Shown here: in pieces, positions 1 to 11,276 of the stretch
Position numbering within the stretch: the stretch's first letter is position 1
Layout of the letters: each line of letters opens with the position of its first letter
Source: Tubiluchus corallicola
Taxonomy: Eukaryota; Priapulida; Priapulimorpha; Priapulimorphida; Tubiluchidae
Length of the DNA: 36,808 bases
Reading direction: 5' to 3'
Assembly: GCA_030141605.1 (NCBI GenBank)
Contig: JAQGDQ010001516.1
Span: 1-36,808, forward strand
Notes under the pieces: model-generated
Databases searched by the model: none
Told to the model about the DNA's origin: nothing
What the model saw: the letters and a program-made list of their open reading frames with translations, nothing else
Translations under genes and position numbers: made by a program

Positions 1-243
1 AAATACTTTCATTATTACAAAGAGTTCTATTTGAACTTTGCTTTGTCTGTGGTTTGTTAAAAATCCTTATTCTCCAAAAGCTTTGCACTGGTGTTATAAT
101 CTATATATGAATTAATAATAAAGTTATAATAATATAATATATTAACATTATTAATATAATTACATAATAAACACAAATGCTGCTGGCATAACTACTCAAA
201 GCAATTACTGATAGATTATTGACCAAATGAGATCGGTTACATC

Positions 244-530
244 CAGGGCCTATTTCAGGGGGGGAAGTGGGGATACTTCCCCGGGGCGTCACCCTCCAGT
301 GATATGACTATTTGACAAGTATTAAGGACTGGTCTTGAGAATAAAGCAGTTTTTCTTTCAATTGTTCTTTCCTTTAACAACTGTATAATTCCATATTTTC
401 TCTTCGAAAATGCTTCTCCGGCGTTCTAGCAGTTCAAAAATTTTCTGGGCGCCAACCATGATGCCCCCCCCCCCAAGGGGCCTCACACGCCCCACTTCCC
501 CGGGCCTTGCTTAGGCTGAAATAGGCCCTG
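244..530. mobile_element. hAT-like MITE (family A), left outer copy
   Basis: Terminal inverted repeats beginning CAGGGCCTATTTCAG at 244 and ending CTGAAATAGGCCCTG at 530 are flanked by a perfect 8-bp duplication, gttacatc, at 236-243 and 531-538. The CAGGG ends and 8-bp duplication are typical of hAT transposons. The 287-bp length with no coding capacity makes it a non-autonomous derivative. It holds an 11-C run near 464. Confidence 0.88.
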
Positions 531-540
531 GTTACATCTC

Positions 541-792
541 TTTAACCTGTTTCACAACAAACGCTTTGCAAACTGATTTATCTCTTCCAAGTATGAAGAG
601 AGAGAGAAAATATCAGCTGTCGGTCTACTACATTTGCGTGCTCAACAAAACAGTGCAAGGGAGAAGCCACCCATTAACTATGTAGGTAATATTACAGACA
701 AAAAACCCATTATGAGACATTGTTTACCCTTGATGTCGGTATCATCAGTTACTAAGTTTCTAAGCCCACTTGCCAAATTGTAGATCAAAGTC
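541..792. other. Stretch with no recognised feature
   Basis: No gene, splice-flanked exon or clear repeat family was recognised between the MITE and the (ATC)n tract. A short GA run lies at about 598-608. Confidence 0.5.
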
Positions 793-943
<151 letters not shown>

Positions 944-1346
944 ATACCCATTACATCTACTGTAGACATTGGGCAGGTAGAATTCTTGAATAAAAGAACA
1001 CTGCCTTCAAGGCAGGTAAACACAGACGTAATCCAGTGAAAGACTAGACAATGCTCCGCCAGTCTGCGCCAGGAATAGGTTACTTTCTCCTGACGTCATG
1101 CGCAACAAGGTATTCTTTAGCAGTTTTATCTTTAGATAGGTATAGTTTATTCTTTAAGGAAACAGTCCACGTAAGATTTCATAACAGCATAACTTTTTTT
1201 AGTGCTACTAGAACAAAAATTTACAATGAAATTTACAGAATTTTATGATATTTTTAAAAACACTGTACTGCCATAAGACATAATAAGTCACGGATGATAA
1301 AAAAATTTAATATGGTTTTGTTAATAGAATGTATGCTTTTGCTATA
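944..1346. other. Stretch with no recognised feature
   Basis: AT-rich sequence. Short open frames here lack splice context, domains or codon bias, so no gene is called. Confidence 0.45.
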
Positions 1347-1680
1347 CAGTAAGTAAAGAGGACCTGTTAAACTATGTTAAAAGCGTTAGATTATGATAAA
1401 TACTGGCATGAAGCCCAGTTAAGGAGTGGTGTCACTTGAGCAAGTGATTCAGAATTTATGCGTCGAAGCTCACCACGATATATAAGCCCAGTAATGCGCC
1501 CAACTCAGTAGATTGAGTCTGGAGCCGAAGCAGAGCAAGCTAGATCAGGGGGCTTGGCATTACTATCTGTTATATTTATTGTGTTTGATGTTTAATAAAC
1601 GTGTAGTTTTATAATCAGACTCTTCATAGTTTAGCCATCTCTAAAACACCAATAATCAGTTTTACACAACCAATACAACG
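1347..1680 (+). mobile_element. LTR-like segment, family A, solo
   Basis: This matches a second segment in the same arm (15604-15954, opposite strand) over its whole length. Both have TATATAAG (here 1479-1486), a shared stretch around attgagtctgg, AATAAA at 1594-1599 and a shared end, caccaat...caatacaacg. The order promoter, short transcribed region, AATAAA is the layout of a retrotransposon LTR. No internal coding region is adjacent, so a solo LTR or a very short LTR-type element is most likely. Exact ends and target duplications were not established. Confidence 0.6.
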
Positions 1681-1852
1681 AATTATCTTACTCAGTATAT
1701 ACAGCAATTTTAATGGATCGGATTTACTCTGTTATATAAAGTGCTCGTTACCAAGATAAATGTTTTTTTTGTGTTTCGTTCGGTGCGCATTTTTAGAAAG
1801 AGAAATTGTGTTCCGCTTCTCCTATTAGTTCTCGTGGGGTAGTATGGGATCT

Positions 1853-2136
1853 CGTGTGTGTGTGTGTGTGTGTGTGTGCGTATGTGTATGTGTGTGTGTG
1901 TGAGAGAGAGCGAGTGAGTGTGAGAAAGAGAAAGAGTGAGAGAGAGAAAAAGAGAGAGTGAGTGAGAGAGATTGAATGAGAGAGAGAGTGTGTGTGTGTG
2001 TGTGAGAGAGAGCGAGAGAGAGCGAGAGTGACTGAGTGAGAGAGAGTGTGTGTATGTGTGTGTGCGTATGTGTGCGTGTGTGTGTGAGAGAGAGAGAGTG
2101 AGTGAGTGAGAGAGAAAGAGTGAGAGAAAGAGAGAG
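1853..2136. repeat. (GT)n/(GA)n low-complexity tract
   Basis: Alternating runs of GT and GA dinucleotides with scattered interruptions, about 280 bp. It lies about 120 bp upstream of the cysteine-rich gene's start codon and could affect its promoter; that is speculation. Confidence 0.93.
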
Positions 2137-2258
2137 ATCAGATATTATGATTACGTGAATATGCTATTGCCAACGGCTATTTCACATATTAAGTTAACGA
2201 ACTATTATATTGACTGCTTTTTGTTTAAGTTCGTCATATTCTACACAGATAACAGAAA

Positions 2259-2582
2259 ATGGTAAAATTCTGTTCTGCCACCTTTGTCCTTGTTCTGATG
2301 ATACTGTCAACTACGGATGGCTGTCCAAAGAAAAAACCGCCGAAGCCGACGCCGAAGCCGATGCCTACTACTACTCGGGACCCCTACCGTATAGACACTT
2401 TGGTGGACATTCATATTGGACGTTGTACAAAAAAGACTTTTCCGGGGAGGTATGCAATAGAAGTGTGTGAGAGGTGCGCCCGCTCTCTGGCACTAAATAA
2501 CGGCAAAAATGGTAAGATAATATACAGAGCGTGTTGCAACAATTATGAGGTCAAGTCGTTCAATTGGTGTATCCACCATTAG
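2259..2582 (+). CDS. Secreted cysteine-rich protein, family not recognised (left copy)
   Basis: The frame encodes 107 residues. Residues 1 to about 21 are a clear signal peptide: a basic start, then the hydrophobic run FVLVLMIL. A Lys/Pro/Thr-rich linker follows (about 24-40), then a compact domain with cysteines in the order C, C-x2-C, CC, C near the C terminus, ending in NWCIHH. I infer an extracellular disulfide-rich protein; the spacing did not match a family I can name with confidence. The ATG lies ten bases after a possible 3' splice site (ttctacacag), so an untranslated 5' exon is possible. The frame stays open after the TAG for 36 more codons that look like a GPI-anchor signal (separate entry). 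An AATAAA lies at 2865-2870. A mirror copy exists in the right arm. Confidence 0.7.
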   Translation: MVKFCSATFVLVLMILSTTDGCPKKKPPKPTPKPMPTTTRDPYRIDTLVDIHIGRCTKKTFPGRYAIEVCERCARSLALNNGKNGKIIYRACCNNYEVKSFNWCIHH

Positions 2583-2693
2583 AAGCAAACTGGTGCAGCG
2601 ACCGATGCAGCTGGACCCAATCCATCAGCAGCGCCACTACTGTCGCTGTTGCTGTTTGGCTTTGCAGTTATGAGAGTGAAACATTGCTACTAA
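2583..2693 (+). other. In-frame GPI-signal-like extension after TAG
   Basis: Directly after the TAG at 2580-2582, the same frame continues for 36 codons to a TAA at 2691-2693. It reads a small-residue stretch (GAATDAAGPNPSAAP) and then a hydrophobic run (LLSLLLFGFAVM) with a short basic tail. That is the layout of a GPI-attachment signal. Either the TAG is a recent loss of the anchor, or it is read through or edited, or this is a broken copy of an anchored protein. The same TAG is present in both arms. Confidence 0.6.
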
Positions 2694-2864
2694 GGTGGTG
2701 AAAGTACATCCATCTCTTTTACATGTTTCTATGCTCTACACACAAGAGTTCTACTTTGTACAATGAAATCAATGATTTGGAAATTGTTTTATATTTCTGA
2801 AAGAAACCTGTTTTATGCCCATCATTTAGCTCCCTTATCTGTGATATTTTTTGATATTTTTTTA

Positions 2865-2870
2865 AATAAA
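2865..2870 (+). promoter_or_regulatory. Polyadenylation signal of cysteine-rich gene
   Basis: AATAAA, 172 bases after the downstream TAA, followed by T-rich sequence. It sets a plausible mRNA 3' end near 2890. Confidence 0.55.
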
Positions 2871-3078
2871 ATACTAATATCTTGGTTTTATTTGTCTCGT
2901 TTTCGTCCTCGTTTTATCTGTCAACTTTAATTAATTTTATTTGAGTAGTTCATGTATATGTTGATGTTGACTGTACTACGTAGAATATAGAACATCATTG
3001 CTTTTTACTGATGCAAGATGGGTTGCTTCTGCTAAATGTAATAACAAGAGCTGATTATTTCTGCCCATTTAATAACGT

Positions 3079-3328
3079 ATGGAACGTCAAAATGGAATTT
3101 GTTGCTTATTGTTGAATATTAATAAATCAGTTGTGAAACTTAAAAAATCATTTTTGCACATTAAAACGCCACGCATTTATTAATATTAGTTAATCATTTA
3201 TATACATTTAAAATTCATTTGTTAATATTAAAAATGATTTATAAACATTCAAAATTGATTTATTAAAACAGATATAAATGTTTTATTAATGTTAAAATTA
3301 AGCGTTAAAATCCACATTGACGTTCCAT
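3079..3328. mobile_element. AT-rich MITE (family B)
   Basis: Inverted ends ATGGAACGTCAA...TGGA at 3079 and the reverse complement ending TTGACGTTCCAT at 3328 enclose 250 bp of AT-rich sequence. The interior is built from related blocks of the type aaaatgatttataaacatt. No coding capacity. The target duplication is unclear, so the superfamily is left open. Confidence 0.65.
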
Positions 3329-3610
3329 CAGAGGGTGATGTGATCTCGGTTTCTGTATGCAAGACTCTAGGTGAATTTTGAAACATTACCATATTTTTTA
3401 GCAATGAAAATGGCTTTCGAATTTGGTTTAAAGTTTTATAGCATTTCAAGTATAGGTTAAATAGTGAGAAATAGATTTGTCTAATACTTTTGAAGTCTGC
3501 TTCCTTGTAATATGAGGTGTGCCTTGCAAATTGTCTTAGTAAGAATGGACAAGACTGTTATAGTATGCACTTTCATAAACCTCCTAATAGCATTCTACTA
3601 CTATTAATAT

Positions 3611-3965
3611 TGTTACGGAGGCACCTGTGTCGGGTCAGGTGTAGTGACCTCTACACGCCCTGCTTCCACGTCAGCAGCGACTCACCCCTTTCTTGTAGGT
3701 CCAGACGTCTTGTTTGGGCCTACACGTGGTGTGAGAAGCCAGCTGACCTGGAATGCCAGTATAAAAGCGTGTAGAGGTCACTACAGCCTTGATTTCTGAC
3801 ACAGGTGCTCCTCGGGTGTAGTGCTGTTACTAGTGTAGAGTTAGTTAGTTATTTTTGTGCACGTGTATTTTTTGTTACTTATTTTTATTAGTGCTGTTAA
3901 TAAACTCCGTACAGAGTAGTTTTTGTGTATTTTGTTTTATGAGAGTTGGATGACACGCTATAACA
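3611..3965 (+). mobile_element. Solo-LTR-like element, family C
   Basis: It starts TGTTACGGAG and ends TATAACA, with TATAAAAG at about 3760 and AATAAA near 3898, the usual order in Ty3/gypsy-type LTRs. No target duplication is visible, which fits an LTR left by recombination, or wrong ends. It contains two nested inverted repeats: GTAGTGACCTCTACACGC at 3641-3658 pairs perfectly with 3767-3784, and about 15 bases at 3617-3631 pair with 3798-3811. Confidence 0.65.
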
Positions 3966-4099
3966 GGTATAAGGTACTAGTTTGCAGACATTAATTTAGC
4001 TAATTAACATTAACATTTGTAATTAAGTATTGGTTGCACAACGATTATAAAATGGATCTTCATGATGCGAAATATCAGGACCGCCATGCCATCTTGGAG

Positions 4100-4119
4100 T
4101 TCGACCCCCCTGGGTCGAA
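4100..4119. repeat. Short hairpin TTCGACCC/GGGTCGAA
   Basis: Eight-base arms around a C/T loop. The loop's C run is six long here and five in the right arm, producing one of the arm-length offsets. Confidence 0.7.
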
Positions 4120-4216
4120 TTCAGTCCACTACAATGGATAATGTTGCATACTGCCATAGTATTACATTGGATGGATACAATCCAAATAAATTACTCATCA
4201 TCGAAATATAAATAAG

Positions 4217-4290
4217 CTTTTTCACAGTTCCAGCGATTGATGATGATCGTGAAAAGGTCAAATGCTAAGTGCAGCAGACAACGCATTGGA
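4217..4290 (+). repeat. Detached end of TIR family D
   Basis: About 70 bp starting ttttcacagttcc and containing gattgatgatgatcgt, aaggtcaaa and caacgcattgg. It is closely related to the right end of the 7797-8631 element and more distantly to its left end and to 12798-12900. It appears to be a stranded terminal repeat. Confidence 0.65.
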
Positions 4291-4410
4291 ATGGGTGGTG
4301 TGGTGTGGTCTTGTGTTGCGGTGTGGCGTGGGGAGTGTGGTGTGGTGTGGGTAGTGTGTTGTGAGTGGAGCTGTGGGTTGGTGTGTGGTGTGGGTTATTG
4401 TTGTGAGTTC
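4291..4410. repeat. GTG/GTGTG-rich tract
   Basis: About 115 bp of degenerate GTGTGG repeats, strongly G-rich on the plus strand with almost no C. Confidence 0.8.
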
Positions 4411-5396
4411 ACGCGCAAAATTCTTTTTGCGTGCAGTTTGGCTAGTCTATATATTAGTTCTACTGGTATGTTATATATTTAGATTATTCCGAAATTCTGA
4501 CCAAACAGCCTGCAGGGAACATGTTCAAGCGGCGCCTGGTGGGACTCTCGGAAGAAGATATACGGTAGGATGTTCGCGTATTTTTGATTATAAGTGTATT
4601 TATATGCAAAATTTTTTGCGGGGCCTTTGCTAGTCTATATATTAATTCTATTGGTATGGGCTTAATATATGTTTATATATATATATAAGATTCGAGGCTA
4701 CAACTCCGACGACGGCACTATTAACGACGATCTATACATCAGTCGAAAGGTTTCGATCTAGAGTGTCGTGCCATTGGGGATTTATTTTTTTAATCGGGCC
4801 CACCGGGAGGAACGGGGGGCGAAAAACCTCCAAAAATGGCCATTTTTCGGCCGTTTTTTGCAAAAGTTATACGCCTGAAATCTGGGGAACGGGAACGGGC
4901 CATGGGTGGTACTGGCCACGGATAGATAGTCCGTTTAGCGGTGGGTGTGGTAGGCAAATTTAGAATTCGCGAGAGGGCCACGGCGTCCCGTAACGGGCGT
5001 TTTCTCGGACCTAACTCGCGATTTTTTCGAAATTTTGACCAAACAGCCTGCGGAAAAAACGTTCAAGCGGCGCCTGGTGGGACTCTCGGGAAGAAGATAT
5101 ATGGTTCTTTAGAAAGAGGAAGAACAGGGCTACAGGATGGTGTGGGCTATATTTTAGTACACGTCCACTAAAAGAAGTACTAACGAGTTAATTAGATGTT
5201 CTATTTTCGGCAATTTTCGCTTGGAAAACTGCTGACGCAAAGCCATTGTTGTGACGTCCATAATCTTGTAACTTTAATTCAGTAAAAGCTGCTGCACTGG
5301 CTTTGCGTTACGAAAACAAACACTAGGTAGAATGTTCGCGCATTGTTGTTTATAAGTGTATTTATAAGCAACATTTTTTTGCGGGGCCTTTGCTAG
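4411..5396 (+). mobile_element. Cluster of Helitron-like non-autonomous elements
   Basis: Three stretches have a short GC hairpin, a few bases, then CTAG followed by T: 4411-4445, 4604-4633 and 5367-5396. The second and third share gttcgcgt...ataagtgtatttata and gcggggcctttgctag. A block around accaaacagcctgc...ggcgcctggtgggactctcgg occurs at 4500-4556 and 5039-5095. A hairpin plus CTAG with a following T is the hallmark of Helitron 3' ends, so this looks like nested or tandem Helitron-type elements. No helicase or Rep coding was seen. A separate 11-bp inverted repeat (ACGCAAAGCCA, 5235-5245 with 5298-5308) lies inside. Confidence 0.65.
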
Positions 5397-5575
5397 TATT
5401 TATTATTATTATTATTGTGGTTGTTGTTATTGTTACTATTATTATTGTTGTTGTTATTATCATTATTATTATTATTATTATTAATATTATTGTGAATAAA
5501 ATCAATATTAATTATAACAATATAATAATAATTATTATAATAATATTATTATTATTTCTCACGTTATGAACTCGT
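5397..5575. repeat. (ATT)n-rich tract
   Basis: About 170 bp of irregular ATT/GTT trinucleotides and AT palindromic stretches directly after the third Helitron-like end. Confidence 0.88.
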
Positions 5576-6172
5576 TGCACTTGTTCAACTGTGAACTATA
5601 AAATTTCACAATAATAGGGCAGCTTAGTGCTCGTTACACACGATACTGGTTTGCTTATTGTTATTGTCATATCGATTTTCACATTATTTATGCTGTCAAA
5701 CTGTAATGAGAAGACACTTCCCCAAAAACTAATTCAAGACACTGTCTTGGAAAAATATTGCCCAAATCATCGTCTATAATTTCATCTTTTATTGAGCAAA
5801 AAATCTCATCTGCAGTCATCTTCAATTATCAAAATTTCATTCAAGTATAATTCTGATTTTCTTTACTATTATCGGAATTAGCCTTACTATTGTCTTCGTT
5901 GGAATCATTATTCTTTAGTCTTACCATCTCTAGAGACTCCTAACACAATAGTCTGTCTTTACCTTTCCTCACTAGGCTCACGATGCTCTTATTATAGGCA
6001 GGAAAGATAAGGATTTGGTATTTTGTCAGAAGTCTCCAACAGTGATAAGACTAATGTACAAATTTTGGAAATCAAAATATTATTGGCAATCATAAGGATA
6101 TCCAAACGAAAAAGTCGTCGAAAAGAAAGATTTGCTGCGTGATTAAGAACTACTTTTTCAAACGCAATGCTA
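5576..6172. other. 3' flank of left PGRP gene
   Basis: No second gene was seen. The complement of AATAAA at 5788-5793 lies about 380 bases beyond the PGRP stop and is the best candidate for its polyadenylation signal. Confidence 0.5.
5788..5793 (-). promoter_or_regulatory. Candidate PGRP polyadenylation signal (left)
   Basis: TTTATT on the plus strand, AATAAA in the gene's direction. It is the first clear signal after the stop codon and implies a 3' UTR of about 400 nt. Confidence 0.45.
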
Positions 6173-9100
6173 CTAAATTGGTCCGCCAAAGTTTTCCCAA
6201 GTTCGGATTTCATTGTATAATTGTTGACCTGGGCAGGCTGTAGCACCAGCGTCCCGATGACCATGCAGGGTGTAAGATGAACTTAGCTTGTTCTGAAAAA
6301 ATGAATACAGACATTTTGTTACGTAATATTAGGATATTATAATTATTATTGGTAGAAAAGGATATAATTAGGAAAAGTAGAGCTTCTTGGAACACCTCTA
6401 GTTGTCCACACCGTCAACCTGCAAGCTGTAAATCAGGGGTGTGCAAATTGCGGCCCGCCGAGAGCATTTGTGTGGCCCGCAGACAAGAGATTGTCAACCT
6501 AATGAAAGTGCGGCCCGGGCGATTAATTGAGTGTATCCAGCTGAAGTCCGTGCCGTGATCCCAAAGATAGTGCGGGTAGTTTTTTCTACTAGATCGGATG
6601 CCATTAACCCTTACAAGACGGTTGTAGCTTAATGTCACTGTACTACGCAGACTGTGTGATACACATTACTAATATGCATTGTAATGAAATTACCACTATC
6701 TGTCCTAAAAGTAGAAATATATGGTTTGTAATATAAATTTTAATAACTTCTAAAATAGTTCCTTGAGTGCAGTAGTAATGATGTACGCACGTCGGATGCA
6801 AAAAAATCGTTATTAGGCCTTTCTGCACTTGGCTCCTTGACCAAACAGCATGTGGCCTGCAGGAATTGTGGGAAAGTTTCATGTGGCCCGGCTAGTCAGA
6901 TAATTTGCACACCCCTGCTGTAAATACTTACCAGTTGAACAGCACAGTTTATCCATGTCTTTGCTGCATTAAGCATGTTAGATGGAGCGTTAACAGAGTC
7001 GTAATTTCCCATAAATGAGAGAGCAAGAGAATCGCTGTTGTGACCCGATGTATGAGCGCCAACTGTGTTCCATCCACGCCCTTCATAGATTTGACCATCG
7101 CCCCCTACCAACCAGCTGTAACCAATGTCGCACCAGCCTACAGAACAATTACACAAATAAACTGTCATGTTCTTGATTTTGTAGCCTAAATGAACTAACT
7201 ATTATGTGCTGTTCATGAGAATTACAAAGGTAAACATCGTATGTACATGGAAGCAAAAATTCGGCAAATAAAAATTGTTTAATAACATAGATGAATAAGA
7301 GGGTTTCAGCCATATAATAATTCAGAAAAGTCACAAAACACAGTAATGTTGTCCAATGAATCACATGTCCAGGGACATGATTCTGCTCACCTCCCTATGC
7401 CAGGACTTCCTACACGCTGCAATGCCCCAAGTGCACTTATTTCTAAGGATCAATGCTGAAGTGTTTAAATCTTTCTGTGCAAAATCGAAATATGTTGACA
7501 TTTGTCCTCCTGCAGGTTTTTTAGCTGGTTCTATGGCTTGTTGAAGAGCTATCTTCACTGGAATATCATCAGGTAGTCTAAGCATAGGCCCAATCCATCT
7601 TAAACGGCGTCAACTAAGGCTGAGAATATTCTAATTTTTGTTTCCAAAGAAATCTTTCTATTCTCAAAAACTTTTCTGAGTTTTGAGTAAGCTGATAATG
7701 CCATTAAGGACAGTAAGACCAACCACAACTACCGATGACTAGCAAATATATATGTGTGTGGTACGTAGATCTGTGGTTGATTTAAGTCGCAATGAACCTT
7801 TTCATAGTTTCATTGTGCGCATGTGCAGTTGCGGTAGATCAAAGATTAAGTGTACCACAGCAACGCGTCTTAACTACAATCGTCAGGTGACATATTGTTG
7901 TGGAGATCCACTAAAATATTCTATAGTTATAGTAGAACAATCTTCTTACCTTGTAGAAGTTTCAAGAACTTTCTATACGCGATGCGCGTAGTACTTTCTA
8001 GATTGTTCATTGCACTGATATATAAGGCGGAGCTGGTAGCTGGAGTGTGTTCTCATATTCTCAGATACACTTTCACGTTTCCAGATTTTCACTTTTGCTG
8101 TAAACATTTCACGTTCCTTCATACTTTTGTGTTGTAGAATTCTCGCATAATAAACTAGTTTAATTTGATGAAGTGTTTTCTTGTTTTCTCTACGAGCCGT
8201 CCGAGAGAAGCAAAACACAACATATGTACATGACGTGACATTGGATATCAAAAATACAGAGAAATGGGAGGTTGTGGGTGACAGGGCAGCATGGACTAAA
8301 GTGATTAGGAGGGTCGTGTCAGATGATGTGTGACTCCAGCTATGATGATGATGTGGGCAACGCAGAACATCAGTTCAGTAACTTCAGATATTTTACGTGG
8401 AATTTATTTAATTATGCATTAGTCTATGTGCAGAGTAATTAACTACCAGGATCTTGCTTGGAAACAAGAAAAAATGAATTATGTGAGGTCTTAACTAGCT
8501 GTTAAAATGGTTACTATTACAATAGCTTGGGTTGCGAGGCATTGTCAAGTGTACACAAATGCGTTGCCTGGTACACTTAACCTTTGACCTTCTAACGATC
8601 ATCATCAATCGTCGGAACTGTGAAAAGGCTTATTGTAATAAGGTAGTCTGATACGTGTAGGGTGTAACAGGGCTGTGCCATTGAATTTGTGCTGTGGTAG
8701 ACAGTGTCAGAGGTGTAAAAAAGTTAGCAACGCTAAAGTAACACTTAATACGTTTAACAAGATCTTCAAAATAGAATTTATTGCCAATCGGTTTTATACA
8801 AAACTCTTCATTATCAAGGCATCTAAAACATCGAAATTTACCAGAATTTAGAAACAACTTCGAAATACATTTCAGTAGTTAGTAGCCAAATGGTGTATGA
8901 TGTAAAACATACGCAATGTAATATGTGCATTGCATTGCGTACGCAATGCATTGTGGTGTGTTAAATAGCTTCATACCAATCACAATACGTAGTCTGTAAG
9001 GTAAACTGTTAGATTGTCTGCATATTATATCATTAATATTTAATTTAAGAGTTTACCTTAAGACCAGGTATTGTGATTAGCATGCAACTGTTTAACACAC

Positions 9101-11096
9101 TACAGGGCTGTTAAATTCTCATTCATCATTTGGCTGTTAACTAGAGAATTGTATTTCGAAGTTGTTTCAAAATTCTGGTAAATTTCTTTGTTTTATGTGC
9201 CTTGATACACTACTATCCATTATCAAGCTATCTAAAACATCGAAATTTACCAGAATTTAGAAACAACTTCGAAATACAATTCAGTAGTTAACAGCCAAAT
9301 GATGTATGATAATTTAACAGCGTTGTAGTGTGTTAAACAGTTGCATACTAATCACAATACGTTAGTAAACTGTTAAATTATCAGTAATTCGAAGTTGTTC
9401 CTAAATTCTGAAAAATTTCTTTGTTAAAACACGAGAAAAAGAGAAAATTATCAACCTTGTGAATTCATGTGGTAGTTTTGAATGTTTCTCATCTCAGCAG
9501 AGCACGCACTCTGCGTGTAGCAAACATTTCCAACTGTGTGGTGAATGAAAAACTTTCTAACTGGGGTTGACATCCAACTGGAACATGAAGGTGCCCTTGC
9601 TCCCCATTGTGCTCTTGTCACATAGTTACACTGGCCATTACCTGTAAACAAACAGAGCTGATATTACCATTGTGCTCTTGTCACATAGTTACACTGGTCA
9701 TTACCTATAAACAAACAGAGCTGACATTACCATTGTGTTCTTGTCACATAGTTACACTGGCTATTACCTGTAAACAAACAGAGCTGATATTACCATTGTG
9801 TTCTTGTCACATAGTTACACTGGCCATTACCTGTAAACAAACAGAGCTGACATTACCATTGTGCTCTTGTCACATAGTTACACTGGCCATTACCTGTAAA
9901 CAAACAGAGCTGATATTACCATTGTGCTCTTGTCACATAGTTACACTGGCCATTACCTGTAAACAAACAGAGCTGACATTACCATTGTGCTCTTGTCACA
10001 TAGTTACACTGGCCATTACCTGTAAACAAACAGAGCTGATATTACCATTGTGCTCTTGTCACATAGTTACACTGGCCATTACCTGTAAACAAACAGAGCT
10101 GATATTACCATTGTGCTCTTGTCACATAGTTACACTGACCATTACCTGTAAACAAACAGAGCTGATATTACCATTGTGCTCTTGTCACATAGTTACACTG
10201 ACCATTACCTGTAAACAAACAGAGCTGATATTACCATTGTGTTCTTGTCACATAGTTACACTGGCCATTACCTGTAAACAAACAGAGCTGATATTACCAC
10301 TGTGCTCTTGTCACATAGTTACACTGGCCATTACCTGTAAACAAACAGAGCTGATATTACCATTGTGCTCTTGTCACATAGTTACACTGGCCATTACCTG
10401 TAAATAAACAAAGCTGATATTACCATTAGTACTAAAAAGAGGAATATTATACTGCATGTACATTTAATTGTTTGTATGTATAATACTGCAGGTTACAAAC
10501 ATTAACTAACAACTGAGTGTGGGGAAAAACAAAAACACGCACAGGGAGAGGGAGAGAGAACGAGAGAGAAAGAAAGAAAGAAAGAAAGAACCGAGAAAGA
10601 GAAACAGACACAGAGAGAGGGGGGTGGGAGAAAAAGGAAAAGGAGAAAAAGAGAGAGAAGGGGATAGAAAAAGGAAAGAAAATAGTGGAACAAGAGAAAG
10701 TCAGAGAGAGAGAGAGAGTGAGAGAGAAAGAGAGATACAGAGAGAAGGAGATAGAAAAGGAAAGAAAAGAGTGGAACAAGAGAGAGTCAGAGGGAGAGGG
10801 AGGCAGGGAGGGAGTTAAAGAAAGAGAGAGAGAGAAAGAGAGACACAGAGAGAATATAGAGTGGGGGAAAGGGAAAAAGAAAAAAAGAGAGAATGACAGG
10901 GAGAGCGAGAGAAACAGACAGAGATAGAGAGAGAAAGAGAGAAAGAGCGAGAGATGGGAGAGAAAAACAGAGAAAGAACATAGAGAAGGAGAGAGAAAAT
11001 AGATAGAGAAAGAGAGTGGGAGAGAAGAGAGAGAACGAGAGAGAGAGAGAGAGAGGGGGGGAGAGAGACAGAGAGACTGTCAGAGATAGAGATAGA

Positions 11097-11139
<43 letters not shown>

Positions 11140-11169
11140 AGAGACAGAGAGACTGTCAGAGATAGAGAT

Positions 11170-11218
<49 letters not shown>

Positions 11219-11236
11219 AGAGACAGAGAGACTGTC

Positions 11237-11276
<40 letters not shown>

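Noticed and set aside
4095-4125. tRNA B-box-like GAGTTCGACCC, possible SINE
   Set aside because: No matching A box or tRNA fold was found upstream. The sequence is better described as a small hairpin.
9607-10407. A 266-residue repetitive open frame antisense to the PGRP array
   Set aside because: The 63-bp period is divisible by three, so any open unit gives a long frame. Its sequence is the complement of acceptor units.
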